Shown piece by piece: positions 51,975 to 59,519 of a DNA stretch of 64,000 bases (position 1 is its first letter; every line of letters begins with the position of its first letter). The translations under genes and the position numbers were made by a program. The notes beneath the pieces are model-generated. The model was not told the DNA's origin. It ran no database searches and saw nothing but the letters and a program-made list of their open reading frames with translations. The stretch comes from Candidatus Zixiibacteriota bacterium (GTDB lineage: Bacteria > Zixibacteria > MSB-5A5 > GN15 > FEB-12), in NCBI GenBank assembly GCA_029860345.1, contig JAOUBJ010000013.1, positions 62,001 to 126,000 on the forward strand, in the 5' to 3' direction.

Positions 51975-52661
51975 TCACTTAGTAGCGGCTACTCGTGCGC
52001 GCATGATGAACACAGATACAGCTATCAGCAGCAGAGCCAGCAAGATTAGTCCGTACAGGCTGGTGGATGGCACCGCCGCTACCGCCTGCAATGTAACGTG
52101 ATCCGTATAAATGTAGTCACCTGAGGTGCCACCGCCGTTGGCTGCGTTGCCGGCCACGTAGAAATCCACTTGATGTGCCGGTTCCAGGGGCGCCGTCCAT
52201 TGAAAGGACCACGATACCGGTCCGTCTGCGGTTCCATTGAACGTTCCGGTTGAAGTTTGCTTGACGTAGTCGCGATTGTTGCCGTTACCATCGGACAGTT
52301 GCGTATTCGTCGGATCCGTTATGGTGAAAACACCGGCGCCCTCCGATCCGGCGTCAGTTCCGGCCAGCGCTGTCAACTCAAAGCCCCAGCGACTTTGGCC
52401 CGGATCGCCCAGCGTGACGGTAATAGTGTAGTCCTGTCCAGGCACCAATCCGGGAGGGGTTATAGTGACACCGAAACTACCATCGCCGCTGTTGACTGTC
52501 CCGCCATGGCAGTCAGTGCACAGTCCTTCGCCCGGCGCGCCGGTACGAACATCTGGTGGTCCGCCGGATGAGTCACCACCGGCAAAGCCTGTAGCTGCTA
52601 CACAGAGTGTGCAGACGGTCACTAGCAACAGTGCTGTAAATGTCCTTGCTTGGGAAGTCAT
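51975..52661 (-). CDS. Secreted protein with CxxCH motif, choice-of-anchor-V-like domain and CTERM-like tail
   Basis: The 228-residue protein has a signal peptide (TALLLVTVCTLCVAATGFAG). A sequence GEGLCTDCHGGTVNSGDGSF follows, with a CxxCH motif able to bind c-type haem. The beta domain with PPGLVPGQDYTITVTLGDPG and RWGFELTAL matches the 'choice-of-anchor V' or Reeler-like type. The C-terminus is VPSTSLYGLILLALLLIAVS then VFIMRARVAATK: a short motif, a membrane helix and a basic end, as in IPTL/PEP-CTERM-type sorting signals. It would be a surface or membrane protein with electron-transfer or iron-related potential. Sorting enzyme not seen nearby. Confidence 0.78.
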   Translation of the reverse strand: MTSQARTFTALLLVTVCTLCVAATGFAGGDSSGGPPDVRTGAPGEGLCTDCHGGTVNSGDGSFGVTITPPGLVPGQDYTITVTLGDPGQSRWGFELTALAGTDAGSEGAGVFTITDPTNTQLSDGNGNNRDYVKQTSTGTFNGTADGPVSWSFQWTAPLEPAHQVDFYVAGNAANGGGTSGDYIYTDHVTLQAVAAVPSTSLYGLILLALLLIAVSVFIMRARVAATK

Positions 52662-53211
52662 TTGATCTCTCTCCTGTCCTTGATTCGTAACTGATTGTAC
52701 GGAATCAATATAGTTTTTGTGGAGCAGGTTGTCAACCGTGCACCGCGATGTCTCTGTACTAAAGTAATCTTAGCTCGTGACGCACTGTTAAGGGCTGCTT
52801 CAAAGCCCCGTAGGGCGGGTCCACGCCGAAGGCGGGAACCCGCCATTACCCCTCTATACAGTCTCGTAGGTCGAAACCGGCGGTTTCGACACTCCGGCTC
52901 CGTTTTGCCCCTGAAACAAGGGGAAAACCACGGGCTGTCCGTCCTCCGTCATAGATTCCGCCCAATATGATAGAAATAGACCGGAACTATTAATAATAAT
53001 CGTAGGTTTCACCAATAACATCCGATATACTGAGATGTAACTAATGATTTGAGTTCGACTCTTTTCCGAAGTTTTGTCATAATCCACAACTCTCCGCTAA
53101 AGCTTCATCTCGAATTGACCGCGCAATTGTGCGCACAATGTCTTTTATCTGGAAGTACATGATGTTATTGAGACAGAATTTACTTCGGGATAAGCAATTA
53201 CGGAGTGTAGA
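52662..53211. other. Long intergenic region upstream of the RRM gene
   Basis: The 550-nt gap has half-copies of the GTAGG repeat families at 52810-52844 (GTAGGGCGGGT...ACCCGCC) and 52866-52890 (GTAGGTCGAAACC...GGTTTCGAC). The last ~230 bases are AT-richer, with TTGACC at 53115 and GCGCA-ATTG-TGCGC at 53121-53134. This may be the leader of the RNA-binding protein gene; no promoter is certain. Confidence 0.5.
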
Positions 53212-53502
53212 ATGAACATCTACATCGGAAACATGTCGTTTGATACGACAGAAGATCAGCTACGCGAAGCCTTCGCGGGCTACGGCGAAGTCTCAACCGT
53301 CAACATCATCAAAGACAAATATTCAGGCGAGCCGAGAGGTTTTGCTTTTGTCGAGATGAATGGCAAAGAAGAAGCAATGGCGGCCATTACCGGCCTGAAC
53401 GGTCAGGACATGAATGGACGCGCGTTGAATGTCAACGAAGCGAAACCGCGCGCCGAAGGCGGCGGTAATCGTGGTGGCGGCGGTGGCCGCGGCCGGTACT
53501 AA
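53212..53502 (+). CDS. RRM-type RNA-binding protein
   Basis: The 96-residue protein is a single RNA-recognition motif with RNP2 NIYIGNMSFDTTEDQLREAF and RNP1 PRGFAFVEM, followed by a glycine/arginine-rich tail (GGGNRGGGGGRGRY). Small RRM proteins of this type are found in cyanobacteria and many other bacteria, often induced by cold, where they bind RNA. The ATG follows GGAGTGTAGA. A terminator with a seven-T run follows at 53553. The gene stands alone. Confidence 0.95.
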   Translation: MNIYIGNMSFDTTEDQLREAFAGYGEVSTVNIIKDKYSGEPRGFAFVEMNGKEEAMAAITGLNGQDMNGRALNVNEAKPRAEGGGNRGGGGGRGRY

Positions 53503-53552
53503 TCACGACGTCATACGCTCAGTGACAACTTTGTCACGAGCATGATTTTTGA

Positions 53553-53583
53553 GGGGATTGGCCTTAGGCTGGTCCCTTTTTTT
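53553..53583 (+). terminator. Intrinsic terminator of the RRM gene
   Basis: GGGG and GGCC on the 5' side pair with GGCT and TCCC on the 3' side around TTA, with a small mismatch, followed by seven T residues. A separate GTGACA/TGTCAC hairpin lies at 53522-53537. Confidence 0.75.
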
Positions 53584-53728
53584 ATTGAGTCGCGTAGGTC
53601 AGGAGCCATGCGCTCCAGACAGCCCGCACCACGCGACTTAAGAGCCATTCATGGCCGCGTGGTTCGCAATGATGTGAATTGGGTCGATCAACAAGCACGA
53701 CCAGAAGAATTGCAAGCGTCATCGCCGC

Positions 53729-53947
53729 TCAGCCCGGTATTTGGCCCGAGTCGTCGGTGTCCTTGCCTTTGTAGAAGGCTCCGACAATCAGGGCAACGCC
53801 GACAATGATCGGAAACATGGGCCACATCTGTCCGATGTGAGGCAACACCCCCATGTTGCTCAGAAGAAATATGAGACCGACACCAAGTACAATCACTCCA
53901 CCCACGAGCATGCCCCGACGATCCGCTTCCATTTTCTTGTCAACCAT
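53729..53947 (-). CDS. Small two-helix membrane protein, LiaI/LiaF-like N-terminal region
   Basis: The 72-residue protein has two membrane helices: MLVGGVIVLGVGLIFLLSNM and MWPMFPIIVGVALIVGAFY, joined by GVLPHIGQ. This is the pattern of the LiaI-LiaF-like / DUF5668 transmembrane region found in envelope-stress proteins, often as short stand-alone proteins. The ATG at 53947 is chosen over 53962 because GGAGGT lies about seven bases upstream. It has no neighbour on its strand. Confidence 0.75.
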   Translation of the reverse strand: MVDKKMEADRRGMLVGGVIVLGVGLIFLLSNMGVLPHIGQMWPMFPIIVGVALIVGAFYKGKDTDDSGQIPG

Positions 53948-54083
53948 ATCGACGACCTCCATTATTCTGGACTACGCCTTCCTTGTTCTACTCAATTCTA
54001 GTTGGGACTTCTCTGAGAGTCAACCATTATCGGTGGCCGGCCGGGTGATTCTTGTTTGCTGTGGTATCGCTCCGGCATTGAGA

Positions 54084-54286
54084 CTCACCCTTCGACTGCG
54101 CTCAGGGTGACGGTGTTGGGAATGCTCGAGTGACGGTGTTGGGGATGCTCAGGGTGACGGTGTTGGGAATGCTCGAGTGACGGTTTTGGGGATGCTCGGG
54201 TGACGGTGTTGGGGATGCTCGGGTGACGGTTTTGGGGATGCTCGGGTGACGGTTTTGGGAATGCTCGGGTGACGGTGTCCGAGATG
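54084..54286. repeat. REP palindrome with eight-copy tandem expansion of its end
   Basis: A CCCTTCGACTGCGCTCAGGG palindrome at 54084-54111 runs directly into about eight tandem units of 23-24 bases (54101-54286), each built as CTC(A/G)GG-TGACGG-TGTTGGG-ATG with small variations. Units alternate between GTGTT and GTTTT, and between GGGG and GGGA. Confidence 0.85.
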
Positions 54287-54490
54287 TTTTAGTGACAGTG
54301 AGGCGAACGTTTCTGGTGAGGAAGGATGAGATTGCAGCGTCGCTGCTACACCAGTGTCATTGCTCCGCGCAGGACGGGCGCGGCTTCTGAGGCCAGACAT
54401 TCCGCTTTGCCTTTAGGCTTGACCGGGGGGCATCGCATCGCCTTATTGTAGATACCAGAGTCAACACTGTCTGTGGAATGGGACACCAAA

Positions 54491-55225
54491 ATGTTCAACA
54501 AGACGTCACTTCTCTCTGTCTCGATTCTCCGTGTTGTCGTCATCGTGAGCGCGGTCGCGCTGTCATGCACGACGCCCAAAGCCGTTCTGTGGTCACAGTC
54601 GCGCATGGACCCGAAACTTGATGCTTCAATGACAGCGTACATCGTGTCGACGGAGGAAGTTGCTGCGGCAGCAGCGAGCAAAAGCCAAGTGGGGCAAGTC
54701 GGAGAACCATGGGCTGTGCATGCAATGCAGGGCGAGTTCTACCGTCGGGCGGTGGGGGAATTGGCTGCTCAGTTGCGTGATCAGGGGCTAACCCTGGTAG
54801 ATAGTCCGGCAGATGCGGACCTGGTATTCGAGTTCTATCTGGAAGAGACCTCCTTCGCCAGGCCCGCAACTGCGATAACGGCCGGCGACGCACGGCATGG
54901 CCTGCTGAGATTCGGCACACCAATAGTCGCAGATGTGATTCTGGATCGTATGAAACTCAAGAGGACATTGTCCATGGCGGTATGGAATCTGGACAATTGG
55001 ATAAACCCGATTGAACGGCTCGACATCTGGTTCCAGAATCCGGGCTCCGGCCGCTTCATGCCGGATTCATTGCTACCCGGATGGTTCGCCGTTTTGGAGC
55101 CGCCGGGCGAGTCTCTTGATTTTGTAAGCCGAGTTGACACATACATCTCACTCCTGCTCTCGGCATACGGCAGAACCGTTACCGAAGAGCACTCCATCCG
55201 CCCAGGTCCGCCCAGAAACAAGTGA
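54491..55225 (+). CDS. Lipoprotein of unknown function
   Basis: I do not recognise this 244-residue protein. It starts with a signal whose core is ILRVVVIVSAVALSC; the cysteine followed by TTPKA is a likely lipobox residue. The mature part has an alpha/beta segment (FYRRAVGELAAQLRDQGLTL then VDSPADADLVFEFYLEET) that resembles the start of DUF4136-like or 'TRL' lipoproteins, and later Trp-rich MAVWNLDNWINPIERLDIWF. The ATG at 54491 has AATGGGA seven bases upstream; a GTG at 54473 is the alternative. It is monocistronic. Confidence 0.7.
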   Translation: MFNKTSLLSVSILRVVVIVSAVALSCTTPKAVLWSQSRMDPKLDASMTAYIVSTEEVAAAAASKSQVGQVGEPWAVHAMQGEFYRRAVGELAAQLRDQGLTLVDSPADADLVFEFYLEETSFARPATAITAGDARHGLLRFGTPIVADVILDRMKLKRTLSMAVWNLDNWINPIERLDIWFQNPGSGRFMPDSLLPGWFAVLEPPGESLDFVSRVDTYISLLLSAYGRTVTEEHSIRPGPPRNK

Positions 55226-55446
55226 AGAGGCCGAGTGATCCACGGCTTATGGTGGTGTCGGTTCTTCCGGCGCTGCCGATCGACCACCGATTCGCGCCGG
55301 TGGCCGCCTGTATGGGAATGATACAGCCTACGCGGGCTGTTCGCAGGTAACGGTAACGACAGAGCGGTATGAATCAACTTACCGTTGGCAACGGTCGGCG
55401 TTTCAAGAGGGTGCGTCTACCGGTCATCTACTTGAAAGCAACCATT
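55226..55446. other. Intergenic region with nothing recognised
   Basis: This 221-nt gap lies between two convergent genes. I see no strong terminator and no supported small gene. Confidence 0.4.
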
Positions 55447-56028
55447 TCACTGCGTTGCCCGTTTGTGCGGAAGACCCGCCCAAATCTCCTGGGGGAACAC
55501 GATGCTGCGGGTACCGGGAAGGTTTGGGACTTCCTTTTCGGTGTTAAGATCGATTCCAAATGGCTGGTACGCTTTGTACGCCAGTTGGGAGCAATAGAAT
55601 TTGTCTTCCGTTTCGGAGTTGAGGAAATTGATGTTGTATTCTTTCCCAACCTGGGCCAGACAGTACCGGGCTACCTTGGTGCGAATATGGCTCTCTTCAT
55701 CAGACGACAGGTCCAGGTTCTCGAGGGGGTAAACTACTCCACAGAGAGTATCGATAAGACTTCCGCGCTGGTCATCCATGGCCGATGCATCCCAGCGGTC
55801 GCCGACAATATTGAAAGTGATGACTCCCTTCGGTCCGGCCTCTACACATCGTCCTTCCGGTCCCACATATACTATCGAATGATCCACCTCGCCGGGGATC
55901 AGCTTGCCGATAAGACGCCAGAACTGTCCGGCAAGACTTCCTTCCTGCCCATCTGAAGTGCAAATAACGTCACCGGTCTGGAGCACCAGCCCGTTGATCG
56001 TATAGGAGTGAACAAGTGATTCGTTCAT
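55447..56028 (-). CDS. YiiX/YebB-like NlpC/P60-superfamily protein
   Basis: The 193-residue protein has the permuted papain-like arrangement. The early strand is LQTGDVICTSDG, the histidine is in GEVDHSIVYVGPEGRCVEAG, and the C-terminal part has GKEYNINFLNSETEDKFYCS followed by QLAYKAY. In YiiX-like enzymes the cysteine and histidine form the catalytic pair, cleaving amide bonds of lipids or peptides. No signal peptide is seen, so it is probably cytoplasmic. The ATG at 56028 follows GGGGGT by four bases and is preferred over 56064. Confidence 0.82.
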   Translation of the reverse strand: MNESLVHSYTINGLVLQTGDVICTSDGQEGSLAGQFWRLIGKLIPGEVDHSIVYVGPEGRCVEAGPKGVITFNIVGDRWDASAMDDQRGSLIDTLCGVVYPLENLDLSSDEESHIRTKVARYCLAQVGKEYNINFLNSETEDKFYCSQLAYKAYQPFGIDLNTEKEVPNLPGTRSIVFPQEIWAGLPHKRATQ

Positions 56029-56064
56029 AACGACCCCCGATATTAGGTTGTTTTCACCACACAA

Positions 56065-56498
56065 ATGTACGCCTGCTTTGTCAAGATAGCGAGGCTTAAT
56101 TGATATTAGTATTCAGGCCACAGTTTGCTCACCGCTCGTCGGCGCACCTGCTGACAAAGCCAGGCCCTGCCTATAAATGGCTTACATCCGCTTCCCGCTG
56201 ATAAATCTCTTTTCTCCGCATCGCGAGGCGATAGATCCTACTGCTACACTTAGCGCGCTTCCTCTCTACTTGGCGAACGCACAAGAACACGGCTTGACAC
56301 GAAATGCGGCGAGTTCGAACATGGAGGTACTCTGCAAAAAACAGGACATCTTAGTTTTGCCGTGACCGGTCGGCCAACTCTCGCTTGCATAACGATTGAA
56401 GCGAGATATATTCAAGGGCAGGATGGAGATTGTTGTTCGCGAACTGTAAGATCGCGACGGAGAAACGCATACCTTGGTAAGACAAAGAGGAGTCCGTT
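56065..56498. other. Intergenic region with nothing supported
   Basis: This 434-nt stretch contains a 62-codon open frame at 56177-56365 without a ribosome-binding site and with no protein-like pattern. I see no repeat of the families found elsewhere. Confidence 0.4.
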
Positions 56499-57149
56499 GT
56501 GCGAACAAGTGTAACAACCCAGATAGCCGTGCTGGCTTTGGTAGTGCTTAGTCTTCCCGCCCAAGCCGCCGACTACTCGATCAAGAAGGGTGCTACCGGC
56601 ATTTCCGGAAGTCTCGGCTTCGGCGGCAATACCGGTGATTTATTCAAAGACTACTCGGGCCAGGCAAAACTAAACTACCATGTTGCCACCGAGGTGAAGT
56701 TCTTCATTTCCGACCACGTGGCGATAGGACTATCGATGGCCCTCTCCGGGTCATCACTAGCGGGAAGGAGAATGTATGATGCAGCCCTCGGACCGATGGT
56801 CACGGCCTACCCTGGTCACAGCTCTGCCAAACTGAAACCTTTTGTCACTCTGGGTGTCTACACACTGTCGTCCAAAGCCAGGGAGATGCACTGGGTGGAT
56901 GCCGGCTGGATGTATCCGGGTCCGACGGAAGTTGGGCTCAACATCGAATACTCCGGCAAAGCCGTCTACGTTGCCGCCGGTATGACAGCCATGTTAACCA
57001 AACACCTGGGCCTGTCAAACGAGTTCAGATTCAGCATGGAACGTCGTATGCCGAAGAATTATCCCCTCTACCTCCCAGAGCTGGTCGGACGCGAACGGAG
57101 CGGGCAACGTTTTGAACTGTCGGTCGGACTGAGTGCGTTTCTCTTCTGA
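56499..57149 (+). CDS. Outer-membrane beta-barrel protein
   Basis: The 216-residue protein has a signal peptide (QIAVLALVVLSLPAQAA). It continues as a small barrel: ATGISGSLGFGGNTGD, HVATEVKFFISDHVAIGLSM, MTAMLTKHLGLSNEFRFSM and the closing strand RFELSVGLSAFLF with terminal phenylalanine, the usual signal for barrel assembly. It resembles the generic OmpW/OMP_b-brl families. The GTG start at 56499 is supported by GAGGAG six bases before it. It ends two bases before the convergent regulator gene's stop. Confidence 0.8.
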   Translation: MRTSVTTQIAVLALVVLSLPAQAADYSIKKGATGISGSLGFGGNTGDLFKDYSGQAKLNYHVATEVKFFISDHVAIGLSMALSGSSLAGRRMYDAALGPMVTAYPGHSSAKLKPFVTLGVYTLSSKAREMHWVDAGWMYPGPTEVGLNIEYSGKAVYVAAGMTAMLTKHLGLSNEFRFSMERRMPKNYPLYLPELVGRERSGQRFELSVGLSAFLF

Positions 57150-57151
57150 GG

Positions 57152-57934
57152 TCAGGCCGGCTCGGTCCTGCTCGGAGTTGTGGATCGGGTGGTGTTACTC
57201 CGAGCGGAGTAGCGTTGCAGAACACGCCTGAGTGTGTAAACCATTTCCACGTTTTTGAATGGTTTGGCAAAGTATCCGTCGGCGCCCATGGTCAGAGCAT
57301 CCCGTGGCGAAAACTTCCCGGCGAATCCCGTGATTACGAGGAACGGTATACCGGGATAGTCTTTCTTTACGGCCATCAGCAACTCTATGCCGGACATCCC
57401 GGGCAGGTAGACATCAGAAACAACAGCATGAACCTGGTTCTTTTTCAGCACCTCTAAACCTTGTTCGGCGTCGTAGGCGGTGAGGACGGTGAATCGTTCC
57501 AGCTCCAGATGTTCTCTGATAATGTCGACAATGGCCGGTTCGTCATCCACTACCAGCACGGTACGCTTTCCTTCCATGACAGCCTTTTCGACCTTGGCCT
57601 GAAGGGTCTCCTTGGCTACCGGTAGCAGGATGATATCCTGCACGCCAAGGCCAAGAAGCTCGTTGATAAAGGACGAGCCAAACGACTTCCCGGCCACGAC
57701 AATCGGGATGTCCTGTAGGCGCAGGCTGGAGTTTACTCGTCTCAGGAGTTTCTTAACGTCGTCATCACCCGTTATATCCTCGGTGATCACCATATCAATT
57801 GACGAATCTGTTTCGAGTATCTTGAGACCTTTTCGGCATGAGTTGGCAGTGATGACATTTATGTCCATCGCGGTACACTGGTTTGTTAGGGTCAACCACT
57901 CGTCGTTGGGGCGGGAGATTAGTAAGAGATTCAT
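57152..57934 (-). CDS. Double-receiver response regulator without output domain
   Basis: The 260-residue protein has two receiver-like domains. The first (about 1-118) is degenerate: it starts MNLLLISRPNDEWLTLTNQC, lacks the acidic pair, and the acceptor position reads VITEDITGDD. The second (about 122-245) is complete: RTVLVVDDEPAIVDIIREHL, acceptor aspartate in AVVSDVYLPGMSGIELL, threonine in LVITGF and lysine in YFAKPF. No DNA-binding or enzymatic output follows; the tail is Ser/Thr/Arg-rich. It may pass phosphate or signals to a partner. It is a possible partner of the hybrid kinase at 6894, but this is only a guess. Confidence 0.88.
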   Translation of the reverse strand: MNLLLISRPNDEWLTLTNQCTAMDINVITANSCRKGLKILETDSSIDMVITEDITGDDDVKKLLRRVNSSLRLQDIPIVVAGKSFGSSFINELLGLGVQDIILLPVAKETLQAKVEKAVMEGKRTVLVVDDEPAIVDIIREHLELERFTVLTAYDAEQGLEVLKKNQVHAVVSDVYLPGMSGIELLMAVKKDYPGIPFLVITGFAGKFSPRDALTMGADGYFAKPFKNVEMVYTLRRVLQRYSARSNTTRSTTPSRTEPA

Positions 57935-58059
57935 GATGGACCTGTATTAAAAAGTTGAGGACATCCAGTTGATAAAGGAATCGGTCAAAGGGCCCGGGAG
58001 CTTTAAGGCAGAAACAACGGTCTGGTTTGGAAATCGGTATCCGGCAGTTGATAGACTTG

Positions 58060-58320
58060 GCATGTCACCCGGCAAACAAGTAACGGCAGGCCGCCGGGTG
58101 ACCTGCCGTTCTCGTGGTTGGTGTCGGTGTCAAGCGCAAACCCGACCCCGCAGACTTTGCGCCGGAGGTAAGTTCCCACCGGAAGGTCTTTTGTGGATTG
58201 TATGGGTCCACCGAAGCCATAAAAATGGACCGAGAGGGAACCTTATAGACCGCCCGGTTGTTGCCGACAACAGAAGAAAGGAAATCGGCTGCTGCTATGT
58301 CGGCAGGGCCATGGATAGAG
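58060..58320 (+). other. Highly folded non-coding stretch, possible structured RNA or regulatory leader
   Basis: Perfect stems follow one another. GTCACCCGGC (58064-58073) pairs with GCCGGGTGAC (58093-58102), while AACGGCAGG (58082-58090) pairs with CCTGCCGTT (58102-58110); these two interleave and share a base, so they exclude each other. GCGCAAA/TTTGCGC, GGTCCA/TGGACC and GCCGACA/TGTCGGC stems follow. It does not match the riboswitch, SRP, RNase P, tmRNA or 6S consensus I know. Part could be a dispersed repeat like those elsewhere in the window. Confidence 0.45.
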
Positions 58321-58343
58321 GCTGTACATACAGGACTGTACCA

Positions 58344-58556
58344 ATGCAGGATGATGTCGATTACGTCGCCAAATGGCTGGCTTCCAGATACAATCTGGCC
58401 GGTCCGGAAGAGAAGACCGGCCTGACCGACCCGCTGGTGATCGCCCTTGAGGGGGCAAGCAAGTCGACGCGCGAGGCGATTTGCGAGATGTTAGGGATTA
58501 CCTATATTTATCCGGGCGAAACAGAGCAGCCCGACGACAACCATACTGCCGTGTAA
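58344..58556 (+). CDS. Small protein of unknown function
   Basis: A 70-residue acidic protein starts MQDDVDYVAKWLASRYNLAG and continues with helical DPLVIALEGASKSTREAICE, then MLGITYIYPGE. I know no family. The sequence after the ATG at 58344 looks protein-like, with amphipathic helices. The same frame runs upstream to 57969 through the folded region, but that part is not protein-like. An in-frame ATG at 58311 is the other choice. The ribosome-binding site is weak (AGGA), so coding is probable but not sure. Confidence 0.45.
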   Translation: MQDDVDYVAKWLASRYNLAGPEEKTGLTDPLVIALEGASKSTREAICEMLGITYIYPGETEQPDDNHTAV

Positions 58557-58600
58557 GCTCTGACACAGACCCTCGGCACCCGAGCCGATCGAACCAACTG

Positions 58601-58924
58601 TCACATCCCGGTCTTGTGTCCACTCCAGAGATACCTGTCGAAATCGATGGCCCCGTCAGCTTTGAAGGTAACTCCCTCATACTCCAGCAGCTTCTGCTGC
58701 TCCTCGTAGCCACCGCGACGAGGCAGGGAGATCCGTCCTGCGGCGTTTACAACCCGATGCCAGGGGAGACCTTCCTTCACCGACGATGAGTGCAGAGCGC
58801 GGACCACTTGCCGAGCAGCGCGTGGGGAACCGGCCAGCCCGGCGATCTGGCCATAGGTGGCCACTTTGCCTTGGGGTATCTTCTTGATCAGGGCGATAAC
58901 TCGTTGGTGAAAATTGTCGGTCAT
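58601..58924 (-). CDS. Alkyltransferase-like protein (ATL), MGMT family without the active cysteine
   Basis: The 107-residue protein is the MGMT DNA-binding domain: FHQRVIALIKKIPQGKVATY, GQIAGLAGSPRAARQVVRAL and LPWHRVVNAAGRISLPR. In O6-methylguanine-DNA methyltransferases the motif is PCHRV; here tryptophan replaces the alkyl-accepting cysteine. That is the mark of ATL proteins, which bind O6-alkylguanine and flag it for nucleotide excision repair. The size and start are typical of the family. It is monocistronic. Confidence 0.93.
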   Translation of the reverse strand: MTDNFHQRVIALIKKIPQGKVATYGQIAGLAGSPRAARQVVRALHSSSVKEGLPWHRVVNAAGRISLPRRGGYEEQQKLLEYEGVTFKADGAIDFDRYLWSGHKTGM

Positions 58925-59268
58925 GCTTTAGTTCGCTCGTTGGGCATTTCAAGACCCCAGGATAGCTGATTCGGTGCTCTTTGACAAGGGTGGAGGCGGG
59001 TTGTATTCTGGTGCACATTTGTAGGAATGGAACAAAGGGTATGCGGGTCCATTCAACTCATTCTGGTTGCTCCGGTACGCTTTTTGGCCGAGCTATCGCT
59101 GTTGCAACAGGCCGCTTGCGCCCTTGGTCCTGATACTGTTCAGAGAATGCACACGGCTTGGCCTGCTGATTGCTCTAACAGTTCTGCGGAGACGGAAAGT
59201 CGTCTCGGTCGGAATAGCGAGCCTATTTATCCGGCTGGATTCACTGGTCCTTAAACGCAGGAGTTGCC
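58925..59268. other. Intergenic region upstream of a very small gene
   Basis: Open frames cross this 344-nt gap in all forward phases, but none has a good ribosome-binding site or a recognisable protein pattern. A frame from about 59067 contains hydrophobic stretches (LAPLVLILFRE, LGLLIALTVL); I do not call it. Confidence 0.4.
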
Positions 59269-59391
59269 ATGTCGGTCCGAAAGATTACAGACGCAGCCCA
59301 GATCAGTTTTGTGGTCGGCGCTGCGGTGTATCTTGGCTTCATGCTGACAGAACTGGCGGTCCAGGCTATCTTTCGATATATCACCCCGTAG
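59269..59391 (+). CDS. Very small single-helix membrane protein
   Basis: A 40-codon frame starts at ATG 59269, five bases after AGGAG. The product starts MSVRKITDAAQISFVVGAAV and continues YLGFMLTELAVQAIFRYITP, with one hydrophobic stretch of about 20 residues, so it may be a membrane miniprotein. No family is recognised. The good ribosome-binding site and a terminator-like hairpin at 59465-59493 support it, but with so short a frame chance cannot be ruled out. Confidence 0.5.
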   Translation: MSVRKITDAAQISFVVGAAVYLGFMLTELAVQAIFRYITP

Positions 59392-59464
59392 CTGTCAGGC
59401 GCGGCCGGACTCGTTGGAACCCTCCCTGGCCACAACTGCTTCAGTCCTTGACTCACACAAAGCA

Positions 59465-59493
59465 AAACGGCAGTCCATTGAGAACTGCCGTTT
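59465..59493. terminator. Bidirectional terminator-like hairpin
   Basis: AAACGGCAGT (59465-59474) pairs perfectly with ACTGCCGTTT (59484-59493). The A/T ends give a short T-run on either strand. It separates the small plus-strand gene from the minus-strand OmpA-family gene. Confidence 0.7.
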
Positions 59494-59519
59494 GATATTC
59501 TACTATGTAGTCTAAGTAA

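Noticed and set aside
54101-54286. Tandem repeats considered as a CRISPR array
   Set aside because: The 23-24-nt units are contiguous with no spacers, and no cas gene is present.
54149-54400. Minus-strand frame coding for a repetitive His/Pro/Ser peptide
   Set aside because: It is a by-product of the tandem DNA repeat, with no start signal.
56177-56365. 62-codon open frame
   Set aside because: No ribosome-binding site, no recognisable pattern, isolated in a non-coding stretch.
57969-58343. Upstream extension of the small protein at 58344
   Set aside because: The extra 125 codons cross the folded hairpin region and read as cysteine/arginine-rich sequence unlike a protein domain.
59067-59495. 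142-codon plus-strand frame
   Set aside because: It has no ribosome-binding site, overlaps the better-supported 40-codon gene in another phase, and its end reads through the hairpin at 59465.
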